A stretch of DNA of 64,000 nt, taken from Rhizopus arrhizus. Lineage: Eukaryota; Mucoromycota; Mucoromycetes; Mucorales; Rhizopodaceae. A program made the translations under genes and the position numbers. Shown in pieces: positions 1 to 14,112 of this stretch. The stretch lies in assembly GCA_024220505.1 (NCBI GenBank), contig JAKZZE010000025.1, forward strand, positions 620,001 through 684,000, written 5' to 3'. Numbering within the stretch: the first letter of the stretch is position 1; every line of letters starts with the position of its first letter. A model generated the notes under the pieces. It was not told the DNA's origin and did no database searches. It saw nothing but the letters and a program-made list of their open reading frames with translations.

Positions 1-1367
1 TTCTGGAATGTCCAATCGCGTCAGGCCAACCTTTCTGAGCAAGTGACGTTTGAAGAAAAACGACAGCCAAAGAAGAAAGTGGCACTTTTGTTAGGATTCA
101 ATGGTTCAAATTATCAAGGAATGCAACTGTAAGAACATGATCACATAAACTGTATCTATTTATATTTACTCTGTCAAAAGAAACCCCAAGGCACATACGA
201 TTGAAGGTGTGTTATTCAAGGCACTTTGTGAAGCAGGTGCTGTATCACCATCGAATGCAGTAGATCCAAGAAAAGTGCAGTTGATTCGGTGTGCACGAAC
301 TGACAGAGGTGTGCATGCAGCATGTAACGTGGTTTCCTTAAAGATGATCATAAAAGATTCTCAGTTGATCAACAAAATAAATGATTTATTACCAAAAGAC
401 ATTAGAGTGTGGGGTAAATATAGTAAAGTATTGAAAGGGAGAAAGGTGTTGATCATACTGTGAGCAGGCTTTGTGGAAACACCAAGAGGCTTTCATGCAA
501 AGAACCAGTGTGATTCAAGAATCTATGAGTACTTGCTACCCACTTATACACTCAGAGAAAGAGAGAAACCGATCTTGTTAAAAGAGACACCAGATTCAGA
601 TAAGGATATCAAGATACTCACCAAAGACTCATCCCTTGTTCGTTACGTGACACCCACAGATCCTTCCATCTTACTTGACTATCGTGTGGATCAAGAGCGA
701 CTAAAGAAATTCAAGCAAGCATTCTCATTCTTTATAGGCACACATGATTTCCATAATTATACGATATCCAAAAACCCAGAGAAATCAACCCAGAGACATA
801 TCAAACAGATTGATGTCAGTGACCCCAAATTGATTGAAGGCATGGAGTGGATCAGTGTCAAGCTGCACGGAAGTTCATTTATGCTTCATCAGATACGAAA
901 GATGATTTGTAAATCAAATTTGCATTCTTTATTATGTAACTCACCATGCTGTCTTTTTTATTTTAGCTATAGCCATGCTCTGCGTGCATACAAACGCATC
1001 ACTTTCAATGATCCCAATGACATTCAACAAAGAGATCAATCTAAACATTCCAAAAGCACCCGCAACGGGTCTTTTGCTTGATAGACCGGTGTATGAATAC
1101 TACAATGAAAAAGTGAGAAGTTTAGGAAATAAGGAACCTATTGAGTTTGATTTATACAGTCAGGAAATTGAAACATTCAAACAAGACTTTATTTATTCTC
1201 ACCTATTCAAGCAAGAACAAGCAGCCCATGCGTAAGTCATCAGGTTCACACTGAATTGTACTCATCCTTTCTATCATAGATTCGAAAGCTTCTTGATCAA
1301 TGTCAATGTTCATTTGCCCTTTGATTATCCTTACTTTTTGGTTTCACAATCCTTGTCCCAACTTTAA
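1..1367 (+). CDS. PUS1: tRNA pseudouridine synthase Pus1 (TruA family), 5' end beyond window
   Basis: Converts uridine to pseudouridine in tRNAs (Pus1 of the TruA family, nuclear in fungi). The frame is open from base 1 and starts inside the N-terminal part, so the start codon lies upstream. Exons read 1-128, 181-413, 468-908, 967-1231 and 1280-1367, with introns of 48-58 nt. Visible signatures are the first TruA strand KVALLLGFNGSNYQGMQ, the catalytic motif ARTDRGVHA (the Asp codon is 302-304), the CDSRIYEYLLP block, the FIGTHDFHNYT block and the HQIRKMI motif near the fourth exon junction. The last exon is short and ends at TAA 1365-1367. The family assignment is confident. The least certain splice is the one after HQIRKMI, where the junction codon becomes Ser. 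Confidence 0.93.
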
Positions 1368-1508
1368 CCTTATTTGTTCCATTTTTCCCGTCTTTTTTTT
1401 TTTAAAAAAAAAATTGTGCGTGAGAAGAGTTTAAAACAAGCTACTCGTTTTTCTTTTTTTTTTTTTTCTTTTTTCTTTTCTTTATTTTTTTATTTTTAGT
1501 CTATTATC

Positions 1509-2619
1509 ATGTCTCGAGTGAATGAACTTGTTCATGCTGTTGCCAACCTTTCTCACGTAGAAAGACCTTATCTTGAAAACCTTTTAGCAATTAAAAAGTT
1601 GAGATTAGCCAAAGATCCTGTTGATCTCGAACTGGAAGAAGCAGCGGCCAAAGTGTGAGTGATAAGGTCATGCAGTAGGAAGGTACTGATTGATTTATGA
1701 TGTAGTAAAATGTGGGAAACTGAATGGATCAATCTGAATTCATGGACTTTTCAGTGGGCATTATTAAAATTGACAGTAAGTGAAGTGATAAGGTGAGAGT
1801 TGTGTTGAACATGTCCCAAATAGTGTTCCTTACAAGAAGAAAAAGATCGAGCACAAAAGGGAATAAAAAAGTCAAATGAGCTGTTGAGAGAAGCAGAGCA
1901 TAAAGTTCAAGTAGAAAAAGACAAGATTCATAAAGTGGAGACTGAAAATGAAAAGTATTCGGTTGATCACAGAACATTAGAAGTCTATCGTCAAGAACTG
2001 ACTGAGCTGCTGGACAGTGTAAAGAAGAAGGATCCGAATATGATTTAAAATTTATCTGTTGTGATAGGAAGGTGATGTTTTTTCTAATCAAGAATCATTA
2101 AAACAAGCCGTTGAGGATTGCAAAGAGCAATCGAAAAAGGTAAAAATAAAGCCAGCTTATTCTCTTTTTTGTGTGTCCTAAATTATAACACAGAAATTTG
2201 AAGACATGGAAAATTTGGAGAAGGTCAAAGAATTGCTAAAGGAAGCGGATAGTTCAATATTAGAAGGTATCCTTGAACTAAGATCTTCTACTCTAAAAGA
2301 ATCCATGATGGGTGAAGGTAAAGTGTATTTTCCTAATAATGCGTATGATGCACTCGTCAAGGCACGTGAACTTTACCCTGATTTACCTGGTTTCCCATCT
2401 CCCACCGAGTACAAGAATGAAAAGGATGACACGGGTGCTTACTATTCTCCTATGCAAAAATACCTTTGGGATGTTCGTCAAAAGATTTCTGAACTCATCT
2501 TGTGGTGCGATGAGGAAGTGATTCACCTCTTGAATGAAGAAACCGAGATACAGATTAAAACAGGTCAAAAGTTGGATGAATACAATCTATCAAGACGTGA
2601 TAGCTTAGGCCTTTATTAA
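1509..2619 (+). CDS. coiled-coil protein of unknown function
   Basis: Not recognised. Five exons (1509-1654, 1706-1775, 1824-2018, 2068-2139, 2194-2619) give 302 residues. The middle (about residues 70-175) is rich in Lys, Glu, Leu and Gln and looks like a long coiled coil. The C-terminal 130 residues look more globular and contain a PDLPGFPSP loop and a WDVRQKISELILWCDEE helix. The start follows a long T-rich leader typical of this window. Its stop codon lies inside the coding sequence of the convergent WDR91 gene, so the two coding regions overlap by 15 bases (2605-2619). All introns have GT-AG ends and keep the frame, which supports a real gene. It could be a structural or tethering protein; no function is claimed. 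Confidence 0.75.
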
Positions 2620-4943
2620 CGAAGTCACTTTGACTGTACCATCTATCGTACCAAATAAACAAGCATTGGATGAATGCGTTGTCCAATCCACTGTAGTCAC
2701 CTTTTCAGGTTGTCCAATCTTGAGTACGGGAGATGAGGTGTTTGGTTCCAATACTTTATAAATAGATCCGTGGTGTTGAGTGGATGCACATAACACATAA
2801 TCCACATCTGAGCTAAATGAGATAAGTTGAGATCGAGGAGGAGAAGAGGTGAGTAGGGATTGGATGATGTTATCATCTCTAAAGGATCTTCTGCTTCTCT
2901 TTGATGATATAGAAGAGGATGAGGACATTGGTATATCTGTTGGTATAAGAGATGTAGGAGGAAATCCATCCAACAGACGATTAAAGATGGACACACCTGG
3001 TTTATGTATTGACCACTGAGACAACTAGGCAAAGAAGATGAATACGCGTTTGGTGAATGAAGAATGTACCTGTCCGGTTGTATCAACTGAATAAATAGAA
3101 TTCTCATCAAAGCTAAATTGTGCTATACATGATGGCTTTTTATGATGATCATTCCATTCTATGATTGGTTTCATACTTCGAATGTCTATTAACGTATAGT
3201 AAGCACTAGCCTGTTCATCATCTTTGTCACTTGCCAAATATTTGCATTAATCCCGCATTATCTCCAACAACCAGCATCTGTCCATTGTGATTTAAATTGA
3301 TTGTGTTTATATCTTGATCATCATTAAAATTAAATGTGCCCTATCTTTACATTATACACATGGCAGTCAATCAATCAGCTAAAACTTACACAGGCAGACA
3401 TTGATTTCATACTCCAAGCTACCAATGTTCCTGATCTCTTACTGTTATTGAGTACTTTACTACTTGATCCTGTGCAAATAAAAATAGGTTCTACTGGACT
3501 GGATGATATCTGGTTGATCCTAAATAGCCGTTAATTCACACACCAAACCAACTTGTCTTACTGTTACCAAGGATAACTTTCATCCATCAAGAATTCCTGT
3601 ACGATCGATTTCGATTCCACGTTATAGACACGAATCAGTCCAGTATCTGTTCCCAAATAGAGCTAACAAGGAGAGCACGTCAGTTTGTTTTATAAACCAA
3701 AACATGCCACCTACAAACTTGTCTGATCTTGCGTCCCATTCGAGTGACAACACGTTCGCTGGACTGTTCTTGATCTTGAACGACTCCACTGGCTGTCCTT
3801 TGCAGTGCCATATCTTGACCATATTATCCATATCACAACTTGCCACTTTATCACCCTGACTCGAAAATTTGGCGTGGGTGATCGCCGAGGCATGCTCATA
3901 AAACTCTTCTTGGCCCACGATCAAGAAGGGTTCCTCTTCTGCAACACGTATCGCTGTCGACTCTGAATTGGATCGTTTTGGATGGTTGACAATCACCTTT
4001 TGTTCGGTGGTCGTACTGGCCGCTCGTCTTCGGATGAACGAGATCCCATCCGTCATTTCCTTTCTCGTCTCCAACATTTGATGTCGTAATTTGGCGATAT
4101 CATTCTCACGAGCTTCTAACGTAGCCCGCTGGGTTTCGATCGTGTTCTTTAGGCTTTCGATCTCTGTCTGTTGCGATTTACGTTGAAGTCGATCTAGATT
4201 AAAAGAGAGCAGGCTCGGTAAAGCTGCTGGGGTTGTCAGTCTCTCCTGATTTGCTTTGTGTATCCAACACTTACGCATGTTTTGAAAAGTCATGGCTAAA
4301 AAGTTGTGCAAGGAGATTGTGTAATTATCTACCCAATATTTGGTGAAATAGGTTTCAAAGGTTGGATCACTTGCTGGATTTTTGATATAAGGAAGTGCTA
4401 ATCAGAAGGTGAGTATGAGAGAGTGAGAAAACCGTATGTAGTTACCAAACCATGCAACCCATTCTTGTTTGCCTTGTAGTTCTGATCCATAAATATCAAA
4501 GAATTCAGTGACTTTTTCCTTCTTTTTATGTTGTGTGGCGTGTACAAGGTAATGTCGTAATAAACAAAGCTCAAATTTCTTTATCGTACGTTGGAATCGA
4601 CTATCTAAACGAGAAAAGAAACGAAGATCAAGATATCGATAATAATCAACAAGACCTTGAATATCTCCATTTGTTATATATCCTAATAACTCTTCAATAA
4701 TTTTCTCAACCTAGCAAAACATTCAACATTCTTTTTTGTCATGTTTACACATTTTACTTCATTACTTGAAAACCTTTGTCTTTATCAGACCTTGTTTCAA
4801 CTTCAAGTGCTCGAAAAGTATTTATGAATCCACGAAACTAGCATACTATCTAAGTACTTTTCTCTCTCTCTCCTCTTCTTTATTCTAATGCTTACCAGTA
4901 AGTATTCTTTTACAAGTTCATCAACTTGTGCAAGTGAATTCAT
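2605..4943 (-). CDS. WDR91: WDR91-like WD40 protein of endosomes
   Basis: WDR91 binds Rab7 and restrains endosomal PI3-kinase during early-to-late endosome conversion (known from animals). Ten exons on the minus strand: 4896-4943, 4766-4837, 4446-4710, 4275-4397, 3715-4223, 3568-3662, 3390-3519, 3235-3340, 3070-3185 and 2605-3024, giving 627 residues. The N-terminus has the family start VDELVKEYLL-FRGF, then the SLHNFLAMTFQ block, a coiled coil (about residues 175-235), and WD repeats from FYEHASAITHAKFS onward. These include SLEWDARSDK, FSFDENSIYSVD, SQWSIHKPG and VTTVDWTTHS. The intron 3186-3234 starts with GC (donor gcaagt). WDR91 is not a typical yeast gene, which supports an early-diverging fungus. 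The family assignment is strong; some small WD-region junctions are by eye. Confidence 0.9.
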
Positions 4944-5057
4944 TATGTTTTTTTTAATTTTTTTTTTTTTGTACAAAAAAAAAAAAAAAGAGATAATTTT
5001 TATTTTTTCATGTTTTATTCCTGCAATCAAGTGTGACAACAAGATTTTATACGAAAA

Positions 5058-6450
5058 CTACCACTGTCCTTCCATATGATTGTTTTGGAATGCATACAGC
5101 TGTGGATGAACACCAAACATATTAGGTTGACGTTGACCGTATTGCATCGGATTGTGCTGTGAATAATTTTGATAGCCTTGTGGTGGACGGTCTTTGCCCC
5201 AAGAGAGCTTTTGATAGGTTAATGATAGATGCAGATGTTTAAAATGAATATTGTACCTTGGCAATGTTACCGTGAATAATCATATTTTGCAAATGAACAA
5301 TAGCATTGGCTGCATTTTCATGTGTATCCATCCTATTCACAAGTTAATATTTATTCAACTCATCATTCTCATCATTTACTTCACAAATGCAAATCCACGA
5401 TCAGCTTGAAACTTGACTTCTGTTACAAATCCAAACCTTTGAAACTGCTGCACCAAATCATTTTCTGATAAAGTTTTAATTTTCAGTGTCTTCCTTATAA
5501 TTTTAACTTACGAGAAACATGAGGAGGAATATTGCCAACATAAATACTTGTGACATAAGCAGGTGTTTGCTGAACTACTATTTCATAAGGTAACTGTTGA
5601 CCTGGTTGAGGCATAGGCATAGCCGTCTGTCCCTTTTGTGTAGCCCAATTACAACGAACAGGACGTGTGCCTAACCATTCACCGTTCATTGTGGCAATCG
5701 CTTTCTCTGCATCTGCCTTGTCTCTGAAGGCCACAAAACCAAAACCTCTTGATTTTCCAGAAATGGGATCCCACATCACATGAGCCTCTCTATCACCCAC
5801 ATACATCATTAGCTGTTTTCTTTTTATTTGTTTGATGATATTTACGACATGGTGCCAAAGACCGAAAAGGCTTGTGCTAATGTTTCATTTGTGATTTCAG
5901 GCGCAAGGTCACCAACAAAGATGTGGAAATGATGCGTTGTATCTTCTTTTATCGTTTGTTGAACTGAAGAAGAAGGTTGTGCCCAATTGGCTCTAATTTC
6001 CTGTAGAGACTTGATTAGATTGTATGTCTACTCTGCTCTTCTTCTTACATAATTGAAAATCTTTCTTCCATTCATATCTTGAATGGCTTGTTCAGCAATT
6101 CTAGGATCAAAGAACTCGACAAATCCATAGTTGACAGCACCCTATGTATCATGTTGGTTTCTTTCTTTTCTTTTCTTTCTCTTTCTTACAAGTTGATTAT
6201 ATTTTCTAACCTGGATGAAGTGAATGTCAACAAAATGAAATAAATGCATACATGTCAACTTACAGTAATGATTTTAACACCGGCAACAGGGCCAACAGTT
6301 GCAAAGATCTCGTGTAACATGGTTTCATTCACTCTACAAGGACATGTGAGTTATAGGGTTCTTTATTAAAATATCTACACACCTTGGGTCTAAGTTACCA
6401 ATATAAATGGTACTGGCTGGATTGTTGTTACCATTAGAAACAAAGTCCAT
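5058..6450 (-). CDS. TIA-1/Pub1-like RNA-binding protein, three RRMs
   Basis: Poly(U)/AU-rich RNA-binding protein of the TIA-1/Pub1/Nam8 group, acting in mRNA stability, stress granules or splicing. Exons on the minus strand: 6383-6450, 6264-6333, 6190-6210, 6049-6141, 5846-6000, 5512-5789, 5380-5464, 5257-5332 and 5058-5207, giving 331 residues. RRM1 carries TIYIGNLDPR and NYGFVEF, RRM2 carries HIFVGDLAPEIT and SRGFGFVAF, and RRM3 carries SIYVGNIPPHVS and RGFAFVKM. The tail is rich in Gln, Asn, Tyr and Met, as is usual for this family. The third exon is only 21 nt and is needed to bridge RNP2 and RNP1 of RRM1. The gene lies in tandem upstream of WDR91, with 114 bp between the coding regions. 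Whether it is the Pub1 or the Nam8 orthologue cannot be settled here. Confidence 0.9.
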
Positions 6451-7004
6451 GTTTTTTTTTAAAAAAAAAGAAAAATTACAAAATAAAATGCAAAAGAATC
6501 AAATGAGTAAAGAAAAAAAAAAGAGTGAAGGGAAAAAAAAAAAAAAAGAAAATGTGATAGTTGCAAGTTTTATCTTTCTTTATCCTTTTTTTTTTTTCTT
6601 TAATAAATAGTAATAGAAAAGAAAGAAAAATAGTGAATATTATGCTTTAAAGTTTTTTTTTTTTTTTTGGAGGTGATTTTGTGACTTTTTTATGCTGGTT
6701 CCACTTCTTCCAATCAAACGTACATTGTTTTAGTTAAGCTTATGCTTCATCATGCTGTTCAAAAGAGACTTTGTTTTCAAAAATTATAGCTCGTTAGTTA
6801 AATTCAACTTTTTATTTTGCTCTCACACTTTTCTTTGAGCTTTGTTTGCTTTACGAACCGAGATTGTATGACTTCCACAGAGGGTATAACATACGGATTG
6901 TTTTGGCAAGTATCAAAAGTAAGTTTTACTGGTTAGTTTCCAGACGTTCTCTCTTTCCTTTTATTAAATCAGGCAAACAATATAGTAAAATTATCAAGCT
7001 TTTG

Positions 7005-7045
<41 letters not shown>

Positions 7046-8039
7046 ACGACTTGTGTTTCCCCTTTCCTTTTTTTTTTTTCATCCATTAAGTGTACTCTAG
7101 ATGACTGTCAATTGGATACTAACTATGAATTGTATCAAATAGTCAAAAAAAGAAAGGTGGATGTTGTAGCTTCAATCGAATTTCAATTAGAAATTAGCAA
7201 GGTTTTAATTATTCAGACAATGGTCTATAACCTTTGATAGGTTTGCAAAAGAATAAAGGCAGTAAAGTGAAGGATGGGCAGATAGAGAAAGGAAGATTCT
7301 TGATTTCAAAGACTGTGGGTGTGTTCTTTGTAAGTGATTTAAAGAAAGATAAAGCTAAAAGAAAGTGTCAGATACTAAGTCTTTGTCATGAGACAGATGA
7401 ACAAGACAAAAGATGAGGGGCTGCTATGAATGATCTTTTTTTGTTGCATTAATTACAAAAAAGAAAACTTTTATAAAAGTTGTATTGATTATTATTGTTT
7501 AAGTAATTAATGTAACTATTACATTAATTAAACCATTGTACACACACAACAACTTTAGTGATAGTCTAATAGAAAAAAAAAAAAAAAGAAAAAAAAAGAA
7601 AAGATATTCTTTTGAATTAATTTTCAAAAGAACCATCTTTTATGGTTTCAAGATGAATAAATTGAGCAAAATACATTACTTTTTTTTCACATAGATGGTT
7701 TATTAATAATTTTGATATAAATAGTACAGACATAAAGTTTCTAAACAATTAATTTTGTTTTTTATCAATCAGTCTCCATCATTTTTGTAGGACTAAAATA
7801 TGAATTGATGCTGACACATCTACCCTCTCCTTGATCTTCAGAACCTAATTCGAGAGTGAACCCTTTTCCTTGTCTCTACTCACACCAGTGTGTCTGAAAC
7901 CTGGTCAAATGAACTAAAATAGTAAAGTGGTACCTTGACCCTTACTTTTATCGGACTTTTAAATCTTGAGTAGAAATCTGATTTTTCGAGCTCTTTTCAT
8001 TTTTTTTTTTTTTTCTAAATACAAGACACACGATTTGTT
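6451..8039. other. intergenic, no gene seen
   Basis: AT-rich DNA between two divergently transcribed genes. It contains several poly-A and poly-T runs and a T-tract with a CT-rich stretch just before the RHO3 start. Short open frames here are lysine or phenylalanine homopolymer artefacts. No RNA gene was recognised. Confidence 0.6.
7005..7043. repeat. poly-A tract of about 39 bases
   Basis: An uninterrupted run of A in intergenic DNA. The length may be uncertain because of sequencing error in homopolymers. Confidence 0.9.
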
Positions 8040-8847
8040 ATGGTTCTTTGTATAGGAGGAGAAAAGGCTATTAAAAGAAAATTGATTGTTGTTGGTGATG
8101 GTGCATGTGGAAAGACATCCTTATTAAATGTGTATACAACAGGTTATTTTCCTCAGGTAAGAAGAAAAAAAAAGAAGAAAGAGTGAACTGAATGTTTTTT
8201 TATAGGTTTATGAACCAACTGTGTTTGATAATTATGTGAATGATGTTTATGTGGATGGTAAACATGTAGAGTTATCTATTTGGGATACAGCAGGTAAAAA
8301 GAATAAAAAAAAAAAGAAAAGATGTATTGACATGATGAAAAAGGACAAGAAGAGTTTGATCGTATAAGGTCATTATCTTATAATGATACACATGCCATCA
8401 TGATTTGTTTCTCAGTTGATAATAAGGATTCACTAGAGAATATACCAAATAGATGGATGGAAGAATTAGAAGAAGGATGCCCCAGAGCAAAAATCATTTT
8501 GGTTGCACTAAAATGTGATTTACGAGAAGATGAAGCGACCTTGAAGAGATGTGATCCTATTTTATATAAACAAGTAGGATGATTTGATGAAAACAGGATA
8601 GGATTGATTTATATCCTTATTAGGGACTGGAAGTAGCAAAAAGTATACGTGCAGTAAGATATCTTGAATGTTCAGCAAAACATAACAGAGGTGTAAAAGA
8701 ATGCTTTGATCAAGCAGCTAAAGTGGCTATTTCAGGTAAAGACACAATGTGAAACCGCGTGTACCTTTCTTTGTACTCAATTTTTTTTTTCTTCTTCAAG
8801 TGAAACTGGATGATAGATCATCTAAGCATACTTGCATTATACTTTAA
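8040..8847 (+). CDS. RHO3: Rho-family small GTPase, Rho3-type
   Basis: Small GTPase controlling polarity, exocytosis and actin in fungi. Five exons (8040-8156, 8206-8293, 8344-8573, 8624-8735, 8801-8847) give 197 residues, the normal size. The P-loop reads GDGACGKTS, the effector loop [10 protein letters not shown], switch II DTAGQEEFDR, the guanine-specificity motif KCDLR, and G5 ECSAK. The protein ends in a CaaX box, CIIL, whose final Leu predicts geranylgeranylation and membrane attachment. The sequence around [13 protein letters not shown] and [13 protein letters not shown] resembles Rho3 more than Rho1 or Cdc42. An intron splits the DTAG/QE junction, as is common in Rho genes. Membership of the Rho family is certain; the Rho3 subtype is likely. 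Confidence 0.93.
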
Positions 8848-9716
8848 TTTGTAGTTGTTTATATTATACCTTTCTAATTATTTATAAAAAGAAACTTATT
8901 GATTCCCCCCCTCTTTTCTTTATTTGTGTAAGACAAAGACCATGCAAAGATCGACAGTGTATCATTATGTAAAAATTGACTTTTTTGAGTGGGGAAATTA
9001 AGTGACGCTTGTTCTCTGTTACATTGTCACTGCTTTTATTGATCGTGACATCATCTAGAGTTACTGCTGTCAAATCAACCCTATTCAAAAGACGGTGATA
9101 AAATCCATTTTATATTCTTGACTTAAAACCTACAAAATTAGATAAACCAAATTGAATTGTAGATTGATTACAGAAAAGTAAACATCTACTTTAGATTGCC
9201 TTGAATTTATTCCAAATAAAAAAAAAAAATATCAATGATTCACTGTAAAGGAAAGATAAAAGGTGTAAATGTAGAAAAGACGGATGTGAATGTTTACTTT
9301 GGTTGTTTTGTCACCATGGTTTATGCTATGAACGCGACTTGTGTATTTTATGCAGCTTTCAGTTAAACTATCACATGTTATTGACATGGACAAAAAATAT
9401 TCACATGTTCTGAATGAAAATCATATTCGTTATGCTTTACAAACCAATCCTTCACTGAAACATCAAGACTTCACTTCAGATGGAGAATCAAAGCGCGTTT
9501 ATTGAAGGTTGAATCTCAAATTGTATGAAACAGAATCTCAAAATTTACTTTACGCGTAAGAAAGAAAGAAAAAAAAAAGAAGAGAGCTTTTATCATGTGA
9601 ATGAAAACAAATAGAACTGCATTTATGAACAACTTGCACGATAAAATGGCGTTGTACGTGAGAAGATGGAATAGATTTTTTATTTTTTTTCTTTTTTTTT
9701 TTTCTTTTCATATCTT
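8848..9716. other. intergenic, no gene seen
   Basis: AT-rich spacer with short homopolymers. The T-rich stretch at about 9677-9705 directly precedes the next gene and fits the leader type seen throughout the window. Nothing else was recognised. Confidence 0.6.
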
Positions 9717-10121
9717 ATGGATATTGAAGCAGCCAATTATTTACTTAAATTATCAACTTCTTCAAGTAGAGAACAGCATAGGATGACAAGAAAGTTTCCT
9801 ATATCTTCTGTTGGGAATGATAAAGTAGTCAATAGACCTTCAAGACATCACAACTGTCTTTTATGTCCTAAATCATTTTATCGACTAGAACATTTAAATC
9901 GTCACATCAGAACACACACAGGTGAAAAGCCTTATGGATGTTCATTTGATGGCTGTCAAAAACGATTCTCTCGTTCTGATGAACTCTCTCGTCATTTGAA
10001 TATACATAAAAAAATCAAACAAGTTCGACCTCATCGATCTCTACTGGAATTAATTGATCGACCTCCTTGGGATCGTGCTTTACCACCTGTTGCATCAACA
10101 CATGCAAAGAAACCACTGTAA
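9717..10121 (+). CDS. two-finger C2H2 zinc protein, Mig1/CreA-like
   Basis: A 134-residue putative DNA-binding regulator. Two C2H2 fingers sit at about residues 43-95. The first is CLLC with HIRTH, the second CSFDGC with HLNIH, joined by the classical linker TGEKPY. The finger helices carry RLEHLNRH and RSDELSRH, the recognition residues typical of Mig1/CreA-type proteins that bind GC-rich sites. The protein is much shorter than Mig1 or CreA and lacks their long tail, so it could be a divergent small paralogue. It is a single exon, and the start directly follows a T-rich leader. The short basic tail has no recognised motif. The zinc-finger call is strong; the role in carbon catabolite repression is only inferred. 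Confidence 0.82.
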   Translation: MDIEAANYLLKLSTSSSREQHRMTRKFPISSVGNDKVVNRPSRHHNCLLCPKSFYRLEHLNRHIRTHTGEKPYGCSFDGCQKRFSRSDELSRHLNIHKKIKQVRPHRSLLELIDRPPWDRALPPVASTHAKKPL

Positions 10122-10719
10122 ATAGTTTATTAAACATCTCTTTTTTTTTTTTTTTTTTTCTTTTCTTTCTTCTTTCTTTTTGTTCGTGAGAAAAATCAAG
10201 TCTTTTTTTCTCACAATACCACTCAGCATCATTTTATGTAATAAAGAAAGCGACTTTTTAAGGAATAATTTTTATTATTCATACAAAAATAATCATTCAC
10301 AAATAAGATTCAGCAAGTAAAACAGATAGAGAGTTTTAAAGATTAAATTCATACTTGATCCAACTTTAATCCCTTCTTTTGATTTCTCTTTTGCCTTCTT
10401 TTCTGGATTATTTTCGTACTCCTCCTTGCACAAAATAATCATTTTTCGGAATCAACAAAATTATAGAGTGGATCAAGACAAGTCAAGAGGAGTAAAAATA
10501 AATTGTTGATAAAGTATGGGTGTTGATAAAGAAAATAACTTGTGATAGTTCTTGAATCAAATGGTTCTTGTCACAATACAAGTGGACGATGAATTTGTAG
10601 GCAAGTGTGTGTGTGTGTGTGTGAGCACAAGATTTTTATTTGTTTTTTATTTTTTTTATTATTTTATTTTTTTATTTTTATTTTTTTTTACATCTCAAAA
10701 AAACACACAATTACATAAA
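10122..10719. other. intergenic with GT microsatellite
   Basis: A spacer upstream of the kinesin-13 gene. It holds a (GT)n run at 10605-10623 followed by a long T/A-rich leader. No coding or RNA gene is seen. Confidence 0.6.
10605..10623. repeat. (GT)n microsatellite
   Basis: About nine and a half GT units in the kinesin-13 upstream region. Confidence 0.9.
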
Positions 10720-13612
<2,893 letters not shown>

Positions 13613-13637
13613 AAAAAAAAGTGTTTATTCTATAAAG

Positions 13638-13979
13638 CTATCCTTCTTTTTCATCTCTATTCACCGGAACCACCAACAGTCTTCTTTCTCTTTCCATCTC
13701 TCTCTCTCTTCTTTCTCTTTCCAACTCTCTCTGTCTTCTTTTAGCCGCTTCCTTCTTTCTTTTGGCAGCTGCCTTTCTGGCAGCCTTGACCTGCTCTTCA
13801 ATCGCCTCCCTCTTTTGTTCCATCAAATAATCCAATCCATCATGCAGTGGATTCGTCTCTCTCAACTCGATTCCTCCAAAATCATAAGGAATCGGCCCTG
13901 TTTTAGCCACAGGATCCGCAGCAGGTACGATGGCTAATGTGAGTGTTGTCAAGCAGCAGAGTACAAGTAAAAATTTCAT
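13638..13979 (-). CDS. small secreted protein with highly charged helix
   Basis: Not recognised. It is 113 residues starting at the ATG 13977-13979. The first 16 residues (MKFLLVLCCLTTLTLA) form a typical signal peptide. A short Pro/Gly-containing segment follows (about residues 20-50). Then a Lys/Arg/Glu/Ala-rich stretch (about 55-100) looks like a stable single alpha helix with many possible dibasic processing sites. An upstream in-frame ATG at 14085-14087 would bury the signal peptide, so I prefer the inner start. It has a single exon, lies tail-to-tail with kinesin-13, and is divergent from the next small gene. A secreted or cell-wall role is inferred only from the signal peptide. Confidence 0.6.
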   Translation of the reverse strand: MKFLLVLCCLTTLTLAIVPAADPVAKTGPIPYDFGGIELRETNPLHDGLDYLMEQKREAIEEQVKAARKAAAKRKKEAAKRRQRELERERREREMERERRLLVVPVNRDEKEG

Positions 13980-14112
13980 GATTGAAAAAAAAAAAGAGAG
14001 AAGAATGCGAGGTGTGCCTGAGAAAAAAGGGGGGGGGGAGTTAGGAATCATGTACGATTTGAATTTAAACGTACCTTCTTTTTCCACTTTTTTTTTTTTC
14101 TCTCTTTGATAA

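Noticed and set aside
6407..7100. ORFs rich in Lys or Phe around poly-A/T tracts
   Set aside because: They are translations of homopolymers and overlap the start of the RRM gene; they are not genes.
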